Shown piece after piece: positions 22,445 to 34,100 of a stretch of DNA of 64,000 bases (its first letter is position 1; the number at the start of each line of letters is the position of its first letter). The position numbers were made by a program, and so were the translations under genes. This DNA is from Fulvia fulva. Its lineage: Eukaryota; Ascomycota; Dothideomycetes; Mycosphaerellales; Mycosphaerellaceae. The DNA is taken from NCBI RefSeq assembly GCF_020509005.1, contig NC_063015.1:62001-126000 (forward strand), in the 5' to 3' direction. The notes under the pieces were generated by a model that was not told the origin of the DNA, did not search any database, and was given only the letters and a program-made list of their open reading frames with translations.

Positions 22445-23864
22445 ATAGATGGATAGATAGATGATTTATTTACCCGTTATAGTGCCCTCCGGCCTATGCG
22501 GGTTTATGTCTATATATGTTACTGCATAAGGTAGGAAACCTATTCCTAGGTAAAAACCTCCTCTCCTTCTCTAATAGCTTCCTTGCCATGAGTTCTCAGT
22601 TTTCCTTCTATTAGGGTGCACTAGTGTCATGGTGGTTAGCCTCTGACTACCTTGTCTGCAACCCTAGAGTTGTCCCCCTCTTCCTGCTCTCCTCCTCCTT
22701 CTTTCTCTCCTCAATCCATCTCTCTGTTTCCCTAGTAAGAGAGAACTGCTCCAAAAATCCTTGGTGGATGATCCACCTTGTAATCCTCTGGAGGTCTTCC
22801 TTATTGCTGATCATGGCTTGGAAGTTTCTGTTCCTTGCCCTTGCCCTCCATTCACCTCTCCCTGTACTCCATTCTTTGCAAACCAGAAGTCTATGTTCGA
22901 CATTCTGGGACAGGTAGCCGCATGGGCAACTCTTGTCTTCGATACCTGGGACTTTTCTCTGATGCAGGTATGCCCTGACTCCGATGTGTTCAGAGCGGAT
23001 TTGTATTGCTATGCTTGCTTCTGACCTGGTCAGGTCTGAGTATAGTAGGTAGTTGTGGCTACCAAACTGTTGGAGTGCCTTTGGGGTTCCTGGCCTCTGT
23101 GGGGTTCTTGTCCATTCAGTCTTCCAGAGGAGTCCTGCCATCCTTTCAGCTAGAGACTGTTGCTTCTTCCCTTGGCTGGCTGCTGATCCTCTCCCTTGAG
23201 CCCTTCTGTCCTGTTCCTGCTGGGCTAGGTGCAGCTGTTCTGTTAGTTCTTTGGACTTCTGCAGGTCCTGCTGCTTCTGTGGGGCTGGATTGGGTCTTGC
23301 TTGTCTGTGCCTTCTTGTGCACTGGCTCCTGATTTTGTTGACTGCCTTCTGGATTACTAGCTGGGCTGGGTATGCAGACGTCTTTCCTGCATACTGGTAT
23401 CTCAACCCTTGAAGGTAGAGCTTGGCTGGTGGGGAGCCAGACTCCATTTCGACCACCCTTGTTGGAGTTGACTTGTATGCTCCAAGCACGTTTTTCAGAC
23501 AGGAGGCTTGGGCTCTGCTGATGGGATCTGCAATTCTCTTTGGGATCTTGTCTTGGGCTGACCAGATCTGGGCTCCATATAGCATGGCTGGCTTCACAAT
23601 GGCCTTGTACATAACCTTTGCTTTCGCAAATGTGGCTCCCCATGTGGAGGCTGTAAGCCTGTCAATTGATTGCCTGTTGTTGTCTGCTCTTGCCTGTGCT
23701 TTCTTGACCTGTGGTCCCCAGCTGAGCTTTGGATCCATCCATATTCCTAGCACCCTTAATTCACTTGAGGGTTCTGTTTTGTGTCCCTGAATAGTGATTG
23801 GGGCTTGCATATTGTGTCTGTTTCTGGCTCTACTGAAGTGGATGAGTTGATACTTCTCTGGGGC
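22445..23864 (-). mobile_element. LINE-D, 5'-truncated undegraded LINE
   Basis: This is a 1.42-kb insertion in copia-2 flanked by a 16-bp duplication, with an ATAG-repeat tail at its 3' end (22445-22470). It shows none of the CpA depletion of its host, so it landed after the host was degraded or was never a RIP target. It relates to LINE-A at the protein level but not closely in DNA. Confidence 0.92.
22647..23864 (-). pseudogene. LINE-D ORF2, C-terminal fragment
   Basis: About 405 codons stay open from the truncated 5' edge to a TAG at 22647. The fragment starts at the APEKYQLIHF segment just after the reverse transcriptase palm and matches the C-terminal third of LINE-A ORF2. It includes GAYKSTPTR and the terminal zinc motif CPCGYLSQNVEH followed by LLVC. 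The endonuclease and the RT catalytic core are missing and no start codon belongs to it, because the insertion is 5'-truncated. It cannot mobilise itself. Confidence 0.9.
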
Positions 23865-24523
23865 CACTTCCTATTAATAGTACTTAGACCTTTTTATGAC
23901 AGGTTAAGCTAGCTTATAAACCTCTAGAAGTGTGGACTAGTCTTTAGTTTTATAAACCCGTCTACAACTATCTTAGAGGTTAGGGTGTACTTAATAGTAA
24001 TAAGCCTCCTCTACCAAAGTTTCCTAATAGCGTTATAGGTAATGTCAATATGCTTCGACTTGTTATAAACATATATATCTTTTACTAGGATAAGGGCAGC
24101 TTGATTGTTACCTCTTAATTAGACTGGTCTTAAATTTGATATAGTCTCCTAGTTTCTAGTGATTCTTAGTTAATAGGAACAGTCTCCTACTAACTCTAGA
24201 CAATCCATTTCTCTTAGTAGTGAAGCTAGAAATTAGGACTGCTTCGTATATACATTTATAGCTATATATTTAGCCTCTATTATAGATGTTGCTACAGACT
24301 TCTACTTCTTACTTATCTAAGAAACTAGTGCCCTATAGAGGAAGAAGACATACCTAAGGATTGAGACTCTGTCTACTTGGTCTATTATATAATCAGAATC
24401 ATAGTATCTAATAAGGTGTCCTTTTCTAGACTTTAAGAACTGAAGTCCTAGATTAGGGTATGATCTTAGGTACCTAGTGATCTTCTTCAAAGCCTTTATA
24501 TAGTAGGTGGATAGGTTACTCAC

Positions 24524-25042
24524 TGTCATGGTCTCCCTATAGAGTGTACAGAAGGTGGGGACAGAAGAGCCTCAGAGTGCTCAGAAGTCGTCAAGAAGTG
24601 ACAGTCTAGCTTAGTGTATGAGCGCCAAGAGTCATATGCCCCGCAATATTCACTACGGGACCCAGCCCTCAAAATTCACCCCTCTACCAAACCTTGACAG
24701 ATTCACTTCGGCTCGTGACTGTGTAACTCACAGCACTCCCGCGAGCACCCGCGACTACGCTGGACCCTAGAAGAAGCACGTAGAAGACTCGGAACGTAGG
24801 GCAGGTTAGAATAAGGTTTGGAGCAAAGCTACTAAGCGCGGCTTCGCACGGGTTAGCCCTATTAATGCGGGGACACGTACTCGCGAGGGTCGCGTATAAA
24901 TATCTGGCCTTCCCTAGGCCTCTCTTGCTTTCTTCGTCTTTCGTTTTGTGTAGCAATTATACTATACCCTTTATATCTACACTTCGCACCTACATTCTCG
25001 CTTTCACCCTTACATCTTATAGGCCAGGCTCTCGTCCTGACA
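24524..25042 (+). repeat. Undegraded solo LTR inserted in copia-2
   Basis: This 519-bp unit begins TGTCATGG and ends CCTGACA (TG...CA with inverted TGTCA/TGACA ends). It is flanked by CTCAC at 24519-24523 and 25043-25047. The copia-2 RNase H frame is interrupted at the first copy and resumes after the second. No internal retroelement sequence is present, so this is an LTR left by LTR-LTR recombination. It keeps normal CpA/TpG. Its family is not otherwise in the window. Orientation is set only by the TATA box. Confidence 0.85.
24895..24903 (+). promoter_or_regulatory. TATA box in the solo LTR
   Basis: TATAAATAT lies about two thirds through the LTR, the usual place for the U3 promoter. It suggests the LTR could still start transcription to the right. 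Confidence 0.5.
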
Positions 25043-28000
25043 CTCACAAATGAGCTTATCCTTCCTAGGGCAAAAGTAATGTCTAGCCTTATAATTGTTA
25101 CTAACTACATCTAAGTACTATTAATACTCTAGTACTCTGCCTTGTTACACCTCTTATCTATATAGCTTGAAGGTTTGAGGGCATTATAGCTGTCTATAGG
25201 TGAGTATGTAGGTGCTACCCTCTTATAGTTCATTTCTATCTTAGCTAGGCTGTCCCTAACAAAGTGTCCTTAGTTAAGTTTTAGGATTCCTCTCTTCCTG
25301 TCCCTTATGACTCTTATGCTAAGGATCTTTTTAGGTTTACCTAGATCTTTGATCTTAAAGATCTTGCTAAGTTCTCTTTTAAACTAGAGAACATCTATTA
25401 ACTTTAGTGTAGTAATTAGAACGTCATCTATATATATAAGGATTATGATCTCCCTCTTCTTATAGATAAGTAGGTATAGATCCACTTCTAACTATATGAA
25501 TCTAATCTCTCTGAGCTTTGACACATAGTGTTGATTCTAATCTCTAGCTACTTACTTAAGTCTATATAAGCTTTTGAGGATTTTGAACACTATATTTAGT
25601 AGAAGCTTAACTCCTAGTAGTAGTAACATAAAGATGTCTTTATAGAGGGTACTTTCTATGAATGTATTGTTAATATCCACTTAGTAAAGATAAAGATCCT
25701 TCTTATACACAATAGCTATAAACACCCTAAGGGTGTCCTATCTTACTATAGGTGTAAATGTCTCTATAAAGTCAATACTAAAATTCTGTAAGAAGCTCCT
25801 TATAACTAGTCTAGCCTTGAACTTTTCAATAGCTCTACTAATGCTTCTCTTAATATCAAAGACCTATCTTGATGTAACTAGATTTGCTCCTTTTAGTAGA
25901 ACAGAATTTTCCTAGGTATTATTACTCTATAGAGCATCTAGTTCCTTTTGGATTGCTTCCTTCTAAAGATGTCCCTGTTTCTTATTATTTATAGCATCCT
26001 TATAGGATTTTGGAATCGGGACCTCTTACTTATATATAATAGCTTCTATAGTTACTATAAAGGCCATTTCCTTAACTTCTTCTAGGAATTCGCTATCCTA
26101 TAGTATTGAACTGTCTACTAATTATATAGCTATAAAGAAAGCTTAGTCAAAAGTAGCAAGGTTCTCTAAGAGGTCTATTACTTCTCCTACTTTAGTAGTT
26201 AGTTCGGGCTTAGGGACTATAGATTTTAGGGCTTTCTGTTTTATGTTATAGCCCTTAACATTATAGTTGGCCTTTCTCTTTTCAAGGGATGATTTAGGGA
26301 CCGTTACTTATGACCTAGTAACGTCTATTTCCTAGGGATCTAGGGAGCTTCTCTTAATTAGCTAATCGATTTTCTGAAATTCCCCTACGTTCTCCGGAGG
26401 TTAGAGAAGTTATATAAACAGCTTTCTCGGCTAAGCGACTTTAGGGCTCTTAATTAGCTAATCTATCTCGGGGGTGTTTTAATAGACGCCTAAATAGTAC
26501 GTAGATTGTCCTAAGGATACGTTCTTCCTCGGCCTTCCTAAGGGCTTCCTAGCTAGTATACTGCTTAGTAGATTCAATATTAGAACATTAAAACCTATAT
26601 TATCTCTAGGCTAGTCCTTAAAGAAGTCTGTATATATGTGTTGTTTAACAGCTCTTATGTCTAGTTCCTAAAAGAGCTAGGCTTTAGCTATATTTTCAAC
26701 ATACCTAATAAACACTACTTCTTTACCCCTATTTATTAGCTTGTTACTTCTTGCCTATTAAGGTTAGGATCTTGTGTCTATATAGACAACAGCTTTACAT
26801 CCCTAAACTTTCAAATGGTTAAAAGTCGGTTTGATACTATTAAAAGCCTTATCTAGTGAAACCTTAAACCTATCGTAATCTAGGCTATCTAGTAGTTTGT
26901 TCCTTATATAAGTTTGGGCCTCTAGTACTTTAGGCCAAAATTTAACCGGCATTTTAGCCTCTTTAAGCATTGCCCTTATAGAGTCCTCTAAGGTTTATAT
27001 TAACCTCTTAACTAGTCCATTCTATAGAGAGTTGTATGCCTTAGTCGGCTCGAGCCTAATCCCTAAATCCTTCTCCTACTACTTTACTAATACAATAAGT
27101 TCTTTTATATTATTAAGCCCTACTGCTTTTAGCTACGCTAATGATTTTCTCTCTGCTTTAATCTTCTAGTTCTAGAGAGCAACTAGAGCATCTTCTCTTT
27201 TCCTAAGAGGAAAGGTCCACTTCTTCCTAGAGAAGTTGTTAACGATCTTAGGCTAGTATTTGAATCCTAGTCTTAAGATTAGTAGTAGGCTATATATATT
27301 AATAGATATAAGGGCAAGTCTTTTAGGTCTTCTCTCTATAACTTTGCCTTTATACTTCTTCATCTTTGCTATTAAACATACTCTGTACTAGTGAAAGCTA
27401 TCCTTAGGGATAGGAATAGGTTCTTTTAAGTCTATTACCTTATAAAGATTCTAGAGCAAATACTTCTCAAAGTGTACAAATCTTTCTTCTATACTAAAGC
27501 TCCTACTACTTTAGGTCGGTCTCTAATTAAGCAGTCATAAAGGCATTCTCTATTAGTGGTGTATATAATAAGTAATGTGCCCGTTCTTATAGGAGAGGAG
27601 AAATCTTATTAATAAATAGAACCCCCCTAAGGAGCTTTGTCTAGATAACAGTCTTACCGAAGGGGGAAATAAGAGAAAATAATAGAGGTTGAAAACTAAA
27701 CTGCTTACTAAACTAGTTCTATAAAACTAGGTTTACTCCTAGCTTAGGTATAAGTAGGACATCTTCTAAAACAACTTTTCTACTAGCTCTCCTACTTATC
27801 TCTACATTCCTAATATAAGTAGCTAATAAAAACCTACCTCCTACTTTGATCTATTTCTTCCTTATTAAGGGAGTTATAGATCTAAAGAGGCAGCTTTAGT
27901 TAGTTATATAGGATGAAGTATAGGAGTTAAGTAACTACTCTAACGAGGGGAACTTGCCTTAGACTTCTATAGTTAAGTAAGCCACTTTATTATACTCATT

Positions 28001-29494
28001 ATCATTAGACATTGTCTCTAGGGATGAGCTATATAAGTCACGTGACTCTTAGGCGGAAAAATCTTTTCTAGTCTTCTTTACTTTAGAGGTATAAGACTAG
28101 GCCTAGTTCTTCTAGAGCGATAGTATATTAGAGCTAAGTTTCTTCACTATTTTCTTAAGTTCTTCTATAGAGGACTTCTCTCTTAGTGTCCTCCTTAAAG
28201 TGGGTAGTAGAGTTCTCTTCTTCTTAATATATATTATATTCTAGGAAGATAGTGGTTAGGAATGAGATATAAGGACCTTTCTTGCCTTAGGCAGACTAGG
28301 GCAGTCCTTAATTAGATGATTATTCTTTAGAGAAGGTAGGAGAGTAGTCTTACTAGACCTAAGGGCTTGACCTAGGTGGCTACTATACTATACTTAGCCT
28401 TAGAGGGATCTAACCTAGCTTCTTAAGCTTTAAGGATCTTTAAGGTCCTTTTATAATCTATCTTTAGCTAAGCTATAATAGTATCCCTAGCTATATAGTA
28501 GTTAGGTAGCAGTAAGCTTAAGAGCTAGGTTATCCTTATATTAGCTTTTCTATAATGCTGACCCTCTAGGTTAACATTAGCAATCCTTTTTCTAAGAGAA
28601 ACTAGGTGTGTCTATACAGATCTGATAGTGAACTCTTTACTTATCTTAAAGGTCACAAATTGCTTTATAAGCTTATATATATAGGTTAGTAGTACCTAGC
28701 TATACTTGTTCTAGAGATACGCCTACTTCTTAGCAGCTCTTCTAGATTTATATAAGCCCTTAAGCTCAAATTCATCTTCTTCTATGATCCTACTAAGGAT
28801 ACTGAAGTTATATACTATATTATGTCTTGTCTATATTAGCGTATTATAGATCTCTTTAGTTATAGCCTCTTCTTAGAGTTTTAGAGTCTTGCCCTTAATG
28901 TTGTTAAAAGACACTTCTATTAGGTCATTAATTGTAAAGAATGCTAATTAGCTCTCTATCTTATATCTCTAAAGGTTAAACTATCTCTTCTAATTGTCCC
29001 TCCTAAGAATTGGGATTTTGCCTCCCTTCTCCTCTTTCTTCTCTTAGTATAAATCTATAATAGATTGGATGTAATAAAACAAGGTGTGTATACTCTAAAG
29101 TAGTGGCTTAGATCCTACTAAGGCTTCTAGTATAGAATAGGAAAGTTTGTAGGTATAGATACTAAGGCCTACTTAGTAAAGTAAAGAAGGAGCGGTATTA
29201 GGTCTCGGGGCTAGAATATAGGTCTGTGTCTCCTAGTAGAGCTTCAAATGACTTACATAAAGTCCTTCTTAATAGTATCTTAATGTAGTTCTGCCTATAG
29301 AGTATCTTGAAGGTATTGGCTTTAAGTAAGCCGTATAGAGTCCTTGTCTAGGTTACCTATTACTTAGTATCGAACTAAGCTCCTTAATAGGATAGACGGG
29401 GTAGACTTCTAATTCCTAGATATTTTCTACTACGATAGTAAGGGATATAAGTAACCTATACTAATATAGGTTGCTCTTATTCCTATATAAACTC

Positions 29495-29506
29495 GGGCCT
29501 ATAACC
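29495..29506 (-). other. copia-2 primer-binding site (degraded)
   Basis: GGGCCTATAACC abuts the 5' LTR. Before RIP it was probably GGGCCCATAACC, again the initiator tRNA-Met anticodon loop sequence and one base different from copia-1. Confidence 0.6.
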
Positions 29507-29741
29507 TATTAAATAGGTACGGGTAGATAGTAGCGGAGTAGAGTAAGAGATCAATCTTTAACTAACTAATAGCACGAGTATATAGCAATATATTAGGAAC
29601 TAATATGTTGATTATATTAGATATCTATCTAAGCTAAAGGGGAGAAAAGGTATCTCCCTATAAGCTAAGTTATCGTAGATACCTTAGGCTACTAGATCAC
29701 TTCCTAATTATTAACTCCCTTTAAGATACTATATCTTAACA
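29507..29741 (-). repeat. copia-2 5' LTR
   Basis: This is the partner of 22158-22392, also 235 bp, ending CTTAACA at 29741. Confidence 0.9.
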
Positions 29742-30118
29742 GATCTTATAGATCTACTAGAGATAGTTATTGACCGTCTTCTTAAACTTGTCTATATTCA
29801 ACCCGTTTAACGAGTCGAAGGCTTCCTAGAAGTTGTCGATAGTAACCCTCCTCTTCCTCGGTACCTTAGTACCCTTATCTTCTGTCTTATCCTCGATAAA
29901 CTCCGCCCTATATAGGTTAGCTAAGTTTAGCTCTATCTCGACCTCCTCTTCCTTAATTGCCTTAAGTTAGTCGAACACCTTCTTATACTACTTACGGTAC
30001 TAGTTATTCTCGTCGAGGAGCTTATTTACGATATGCTTTTTACGTTAAGATAGAGGACAGGGTATATCGTCGAGAGTAGATAGGTAGGGAGGCTAGTACG
30101 CGCCGCTCGACCTGTCGT
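29742..30118 (-). mobile_element. Degraded gag-like segment, probably gypsy (G3?)
   Basis: The minus strand of about 30070-29742 is purine-rich and reads as a charged, Lys/Glu-rich, coiled-coil-like stretch with a few RIP-type stops, as gypsy Gag does. It lies just beyond copia-2 and has the same orientation as G3 at 20578-22157, so it may be G3's other end. The coding sense flips to plus at about 30070-30119, where G2 begins, with no LTR between them. Assignment to G3 is inference. Confidence 0.45.
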
Positions 30119-30453
30119 GTACTATGCCCCTAGATTATATAGAAGATAGTAAAGGCGCTTAGTTCCGATACGATCTATAAGTATTTAAGCTATATACCTA
30201 CGAAGAGTTAGCGGCGTTAGTTAAGAAGAGACCTAAAGCTTAGCTTAATGTCCTCGACTTTAGAATATAGATATATACTTATAGTAAGGCCTTACTTAAG
30301 AACTCTCGCGACCGAGTTATTAACCTAACGGGTAAGAAAGTCAACCTAGAGGCAGCCCTTTAGTAAGAAAAGGAGGACTCGGAAGAAGCGGCGGGCATTA
30401 TTAAAGGTCTAACCGTTTAGAACGAGGAAAAGGATAGGCGGATTTAAGAACTA
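30119..30453 (+). mobile_element. Gypsy G2, degraded gag start
   Basis: The plus strand from the ATG near 30128 reads MPLDYIEDSKGA and on as a charged Gag-like frame with stops. It is cut at 30453 by copia-1C; the last five bases, AACTA (30449-30453), are that element's duplication. The 5' LTR of G2 is missing. Confidence 0.65.
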
Positions 30454-30686
30454 TGTTGAGAACATACAGGCCGCAGGACAAGCATGTAGGTGTGGGTGTG
30501 TCATGTGATAGATCACGTGACTAGGGTTTGCCAGCCTATAGGCTGGCAAACATCCGGACACCTAGCATCTACCTACACCAACACCGGCGATACTGTATGT
30601 AGATACACGCTATCCCATTGGGTCCTTCTTCGTCTTTTGTGTGATCCGCCGTCTTCCACTGCTGCGCAACTCGTACCTGTTTAACA
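30454..30686 (+). repeat. copia-1C 5' LTR
   Basis: It starts TGTTGAGAAC and ends CCTGTTTAACA. It is two bases shorter than copia-1B's LTR at a short G run and has one C/A difference from it. Confidence 0.95.
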
Positions 30687-30698
30687 GGTTATGAGCCC
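30687..30698 (+). other. copia-1C primer-binding site
   Basis: GGTTATGAGCCC directly follows the 5' LTR. It is complementary to the initiator tRNA-Met anticodon stem-loop, as in copia-1B. Confidence 0.8.
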
Positions 30699-30965
30699 GG
30701 GTTAGCAACTCGGTGTTTCACCCTCGACAAAGTCGTATTGGAGTTATTCCTCTTCAGAACAAAAGGAAGGCAGACTGGAGGCCGCACCCGCCTTGCACAG
30801 GAAGCTACAGCCGTGCTGTAGGTGCATATAAGACGTGAAAGAGCCTAGTGAGGCACTGTCAGACTCCGAGTCAGGGAGCCTGTGCCAATACCTCAGACAA
30901 GTGGGCGAGCTTACTGAGAAGAGTCGCTCTCCGGACATCGCGTTCGCATCGACTAACTGTTCATT

Positions 30966-31028
30966 CTGAGAGAGCCGCAGTGTCTCAGAAACCCCCTCTG
31001 CTGAGAGAGTTACGCTACAGTGTCTCAG
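30966..31028 (+). repeat. Twin hairpins in the copia-1 leader
   Basis: CTGAGA...TCTCAG occurs twice, at 30966-30988 and 31001-31028, each a short stem-loop sharing the end CAGTGTCTCAG. They lie between the primer-binding site and the ATG at 31194, where packaging or dimerisation signals are usually found. Function is inference. The same pair is in copia-1B at about 17704-17766. Confidence 0.5.
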
Positions 31029-31193
31029 CACCAACACGATCCTTACCGACCGACTTTCCTCCTCTTCCCGGCGGATAGCCATCCTCTCCGCTATCAACCT
31101 CGCGTTCGGTTTATCCCATTTCGATCCGATCGCGTACGACCGAATACATCCTTTTACCTGAGGGCAGCCAACCTGTCCCTCAACTTACAAAAA

Positions 31194-34100
31194 ATGGAGA
31201 ACGAGACTGGGTTCATAAGAAAGAGAGCAGCACCTCTTCTGACAAGAGAGAACCACGAAACATGGTTCAAGCTGATGAGAATACACCTGGTATCAAAGCA
31301 GGTTGACTGGGTCCTCGAAGACATCATCACGGACATTCCCGCTGCAACCCTATCTATAGCGACACCCTCTGCATCATCGGAGTCATCCCTTCCTTTGGAT
31401 CAAGCGATAAGGAAGGCATCGTACAGACGGCACAATGCAACGGCCCTGTATGAGATGTACATCTGTCTGTCGACAGATGACCAAGAGATGACATACGAGA
31501 TCCGGCATGCGAAGGAGTTGTGGGAATGGGCTGAAGCTAAATATAAGAGAAGACTTCTCGCTACTGGAAGAAGTTTGCTTCAGCAATACACCAATTTCGT
31601 GATGACAGAAGACCAGTCTATAGATGACGCCTGGCAGGAGCTTAGCTCAATTGCAAGGAGGGCTGTTTCAATCTCGCCTCAGTTCCAAGACATCAAGACT
31701 GAGGACAGAAAGATCCAGCAACTCTTAGCAGCTCTGCCAGACTCATTTGGCTCAATTCGCGATGCAATTGATGCCCAGGTGAATCTCTCACCACAAGACA
31801 TTCTTGCAATTCTTAGGGAGAAGCAAGAATCAATGATTCATCAAGGGACAGCCATGTTTGCTAAGAAGGGTTTCCAGGGCAAGCTCACGTGCCATCTCTG
31901 CGGTGGTGACCATTTTATGAGCAAGTGCCCACACCTTTCTGCAGCTCAGCAGGCTGTTAGGAACAAGGACAAACTAGCTAGGGTTACCTACCCTGCTAAG
32001 AGACAACCGTCACCACCTCGTAGGAGGTCATCATCACCAAACCTTCGTGATGTCCTCAAGGTGATGACGGACCTTGCAAAGCAGATGAAGGAGAGCCGCA
32101 AGCCAAAGGCCTCCTCTAGTAAGCCTGCAAGGGCCCATGCGACCCAGGAAGACGCATCAGACCCTGAGATACCATCAGAAGATGATGATGTTGATGAGGT
32201 TGCCCATTCCACTGTGGAAGCCAAAGGCAAGTACCCCTCGTCCGAGTGGTTGCTTGACTCTTGTGCATCATCACATATGACTGACCAAGATTCACTATTC
32301 AGGACACTGAAGCCTCTTCAAAAGAGGAAGTGGATCAAGGTTGGGGGTGGCTATCTACAAGCTACACATATGGGAAGTGCAGTAATGGGTGGTCCTTCTG
32401 GAAAGCAAATTGTCTTAGAAAATGTCCTGTTTGTTCCTGGCCTTGGAGTTAGTCTTGTTTCGTGGAATCAGTTCAGCCAACAGTTTGCTGTCCAACCACC
32501 CAGTTTCACCCTAAAATCCTTGTCTGGTAAACCCGTTGTCCAGACCAAACTTCGAGGAGGAGTACCGTTTATCCACTCGATCTCGGAAATTCTTGAGCCA
32601 CAGCATGCTGGCATACTCTCTCAAGAACGTGACGGTACCGCTATGGCTAACACTGAGTCCGAAGATCAGTGGGAGCTATGGCATAGAAGATGTGCACACC
32701 TTGGCAAGGGACTGCTAAGAAACCTGCATAGAGTCACTGACAAGAAAGATCCCATTCCTGTTCCTTCTGAACACCAGAACTGCAAGGTCTGCTCCCTTGC
32801 AAACATGAGGAAGTTCAAAGGACCTGCCACAGAGAGGAAAGGGGAGAGGCTGGCCCTCATCTCCATTGACATCTGTGGGCCTTTTCAGGGCGCAGTCTCT
32901 AGGCTAGGATACAAATATTGGCTTGAGATTGTAGACAACTTCTCTAGGAAGAAGTGGGTAATCCCTTTGAAGGCCAGGAGCGACGCTCCTGCAGCCCTAC
33001 GGGATTGGAAGGTCCAGGCAGAACGGCAGTCAAGGTGCTTTCTGTCTGCGATCCGCAGTGATGGTGCAAAGGAAATTCTCGCCTTGCTAAAAGAGTGGGA
33101 GAAGGAGTTTGGCACTCAGATGGACACAACTGATGCCTACAACTCTCTTCAAAATGGACCTGTGGAAAGGTCAATTCAAGCCTCTGAGAACACAGTCCGG
33201 GCTATGCTTGAAGACTCTGGCATGCCAGTTGAGTTCTGGCCAGAAGCTTTGCAAGCACAGACTGTGATCAGAAACAGACTGCCTAATGGTCCGATCATTG
33301 ATGGTATTGCTCTTTCACCAGAAGAAGCCTTTACTGGCCAAGTACCGTCAGTCGACCATTTCCGCGTCTGGGGATGCAAAGCTGTGGTCTATGTAGACCC
33401 AAGAGCCCAACCTCAAGGCTTGAGGAGAGACAAGTTGATGAACCGAGGAAAAGAAGCCGTGTTTGTGGGCTACTCAGAAAACACCACAAAACAATGGCTG
33501 TTCTGGGATCCCGACATGAAAGCAATAAAAGCGCATAGTCACGTCGACTGGTTTGAGAATGAGAAGGGGGGAGATATGGATCTTGGTATCACCTTCACTA
33601 ACCAGCCGAGTCGAGCGCCACAGCGCAATCCTGTTGGGAGGAAGCCCTTTGGGGCGAAATTTTCCGATAGGGGATTATCAGAGACACCGTTACGAAGGCC
33701 AGGAGAAAATATTGAGGCGGTTTCAACACTGTCGAAGGCCGATAACGGTGGATCTATACAGAACCTACCCAAGTCATCAACACCACAGCAACCGCTGTTT
33801 GTGCAACTTCCCCCTCCCCCAAAGGACATTGGGGAATACCAGAAGTTTGGAGATCAGGGTACTCCAATGAAAGAAAAAGAAGATGTCGTTCAGTTCGACC
33901 CATCCGAACACCCAGCGCCACCTCAGGTTGCAGGCAACAAGAGGTCAAGGGGGGACGGAGATGATAACTCTGAAGAGCATGAGGCTAAACACCATAAGGC
34001 TCTTATCGCCCAGATGTTCCATCTAGACCCTACAATGAGCTGGGTAGAGGAGATTCTGAACGACGTGGAAGAACATGCATTTGCTGCTGTTGGGCAGGCC

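Larger units (their letters stand above)
22158..29741 (-). mobile_element. copia-2, RIP-degraded Ty1/copia element of a second family
   Basis: This element has 235-bp LTRs at 22158-22392 and 29507-29741 that share almost nothing internal with copia-1 except the opening bases. On the minus strand the domains run: gag about 29100-28000, integrase about 27500-26900 (AYNSL.NGL block near 27030), RT about 25950-25080 with YIDD near 25420, and RNase H about 24530-23900. Stops of RIP type are throughout. LINE-D and a solo LTR are inserted in it. The flanks GTATA (22153-22157) and GATCT (29742-29746) do not match, so no duplication is left. Confidence 0.9.

Noticed and set aside
24684..25053. Three small open frames in the solo LTR
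   Set aside because: They overlap one another on both strands within a defined LTR and show no domain.
31020..31193. 58-codon N-terminal extension of the copia-1 frame (and 17539-17712 in copia-1B)
   Set aside because: It opens with GTG, not ATG. The first ATG, with good context, is at 31194 (17538 in copia-1B), and the extension lies in the leader hairpin region.
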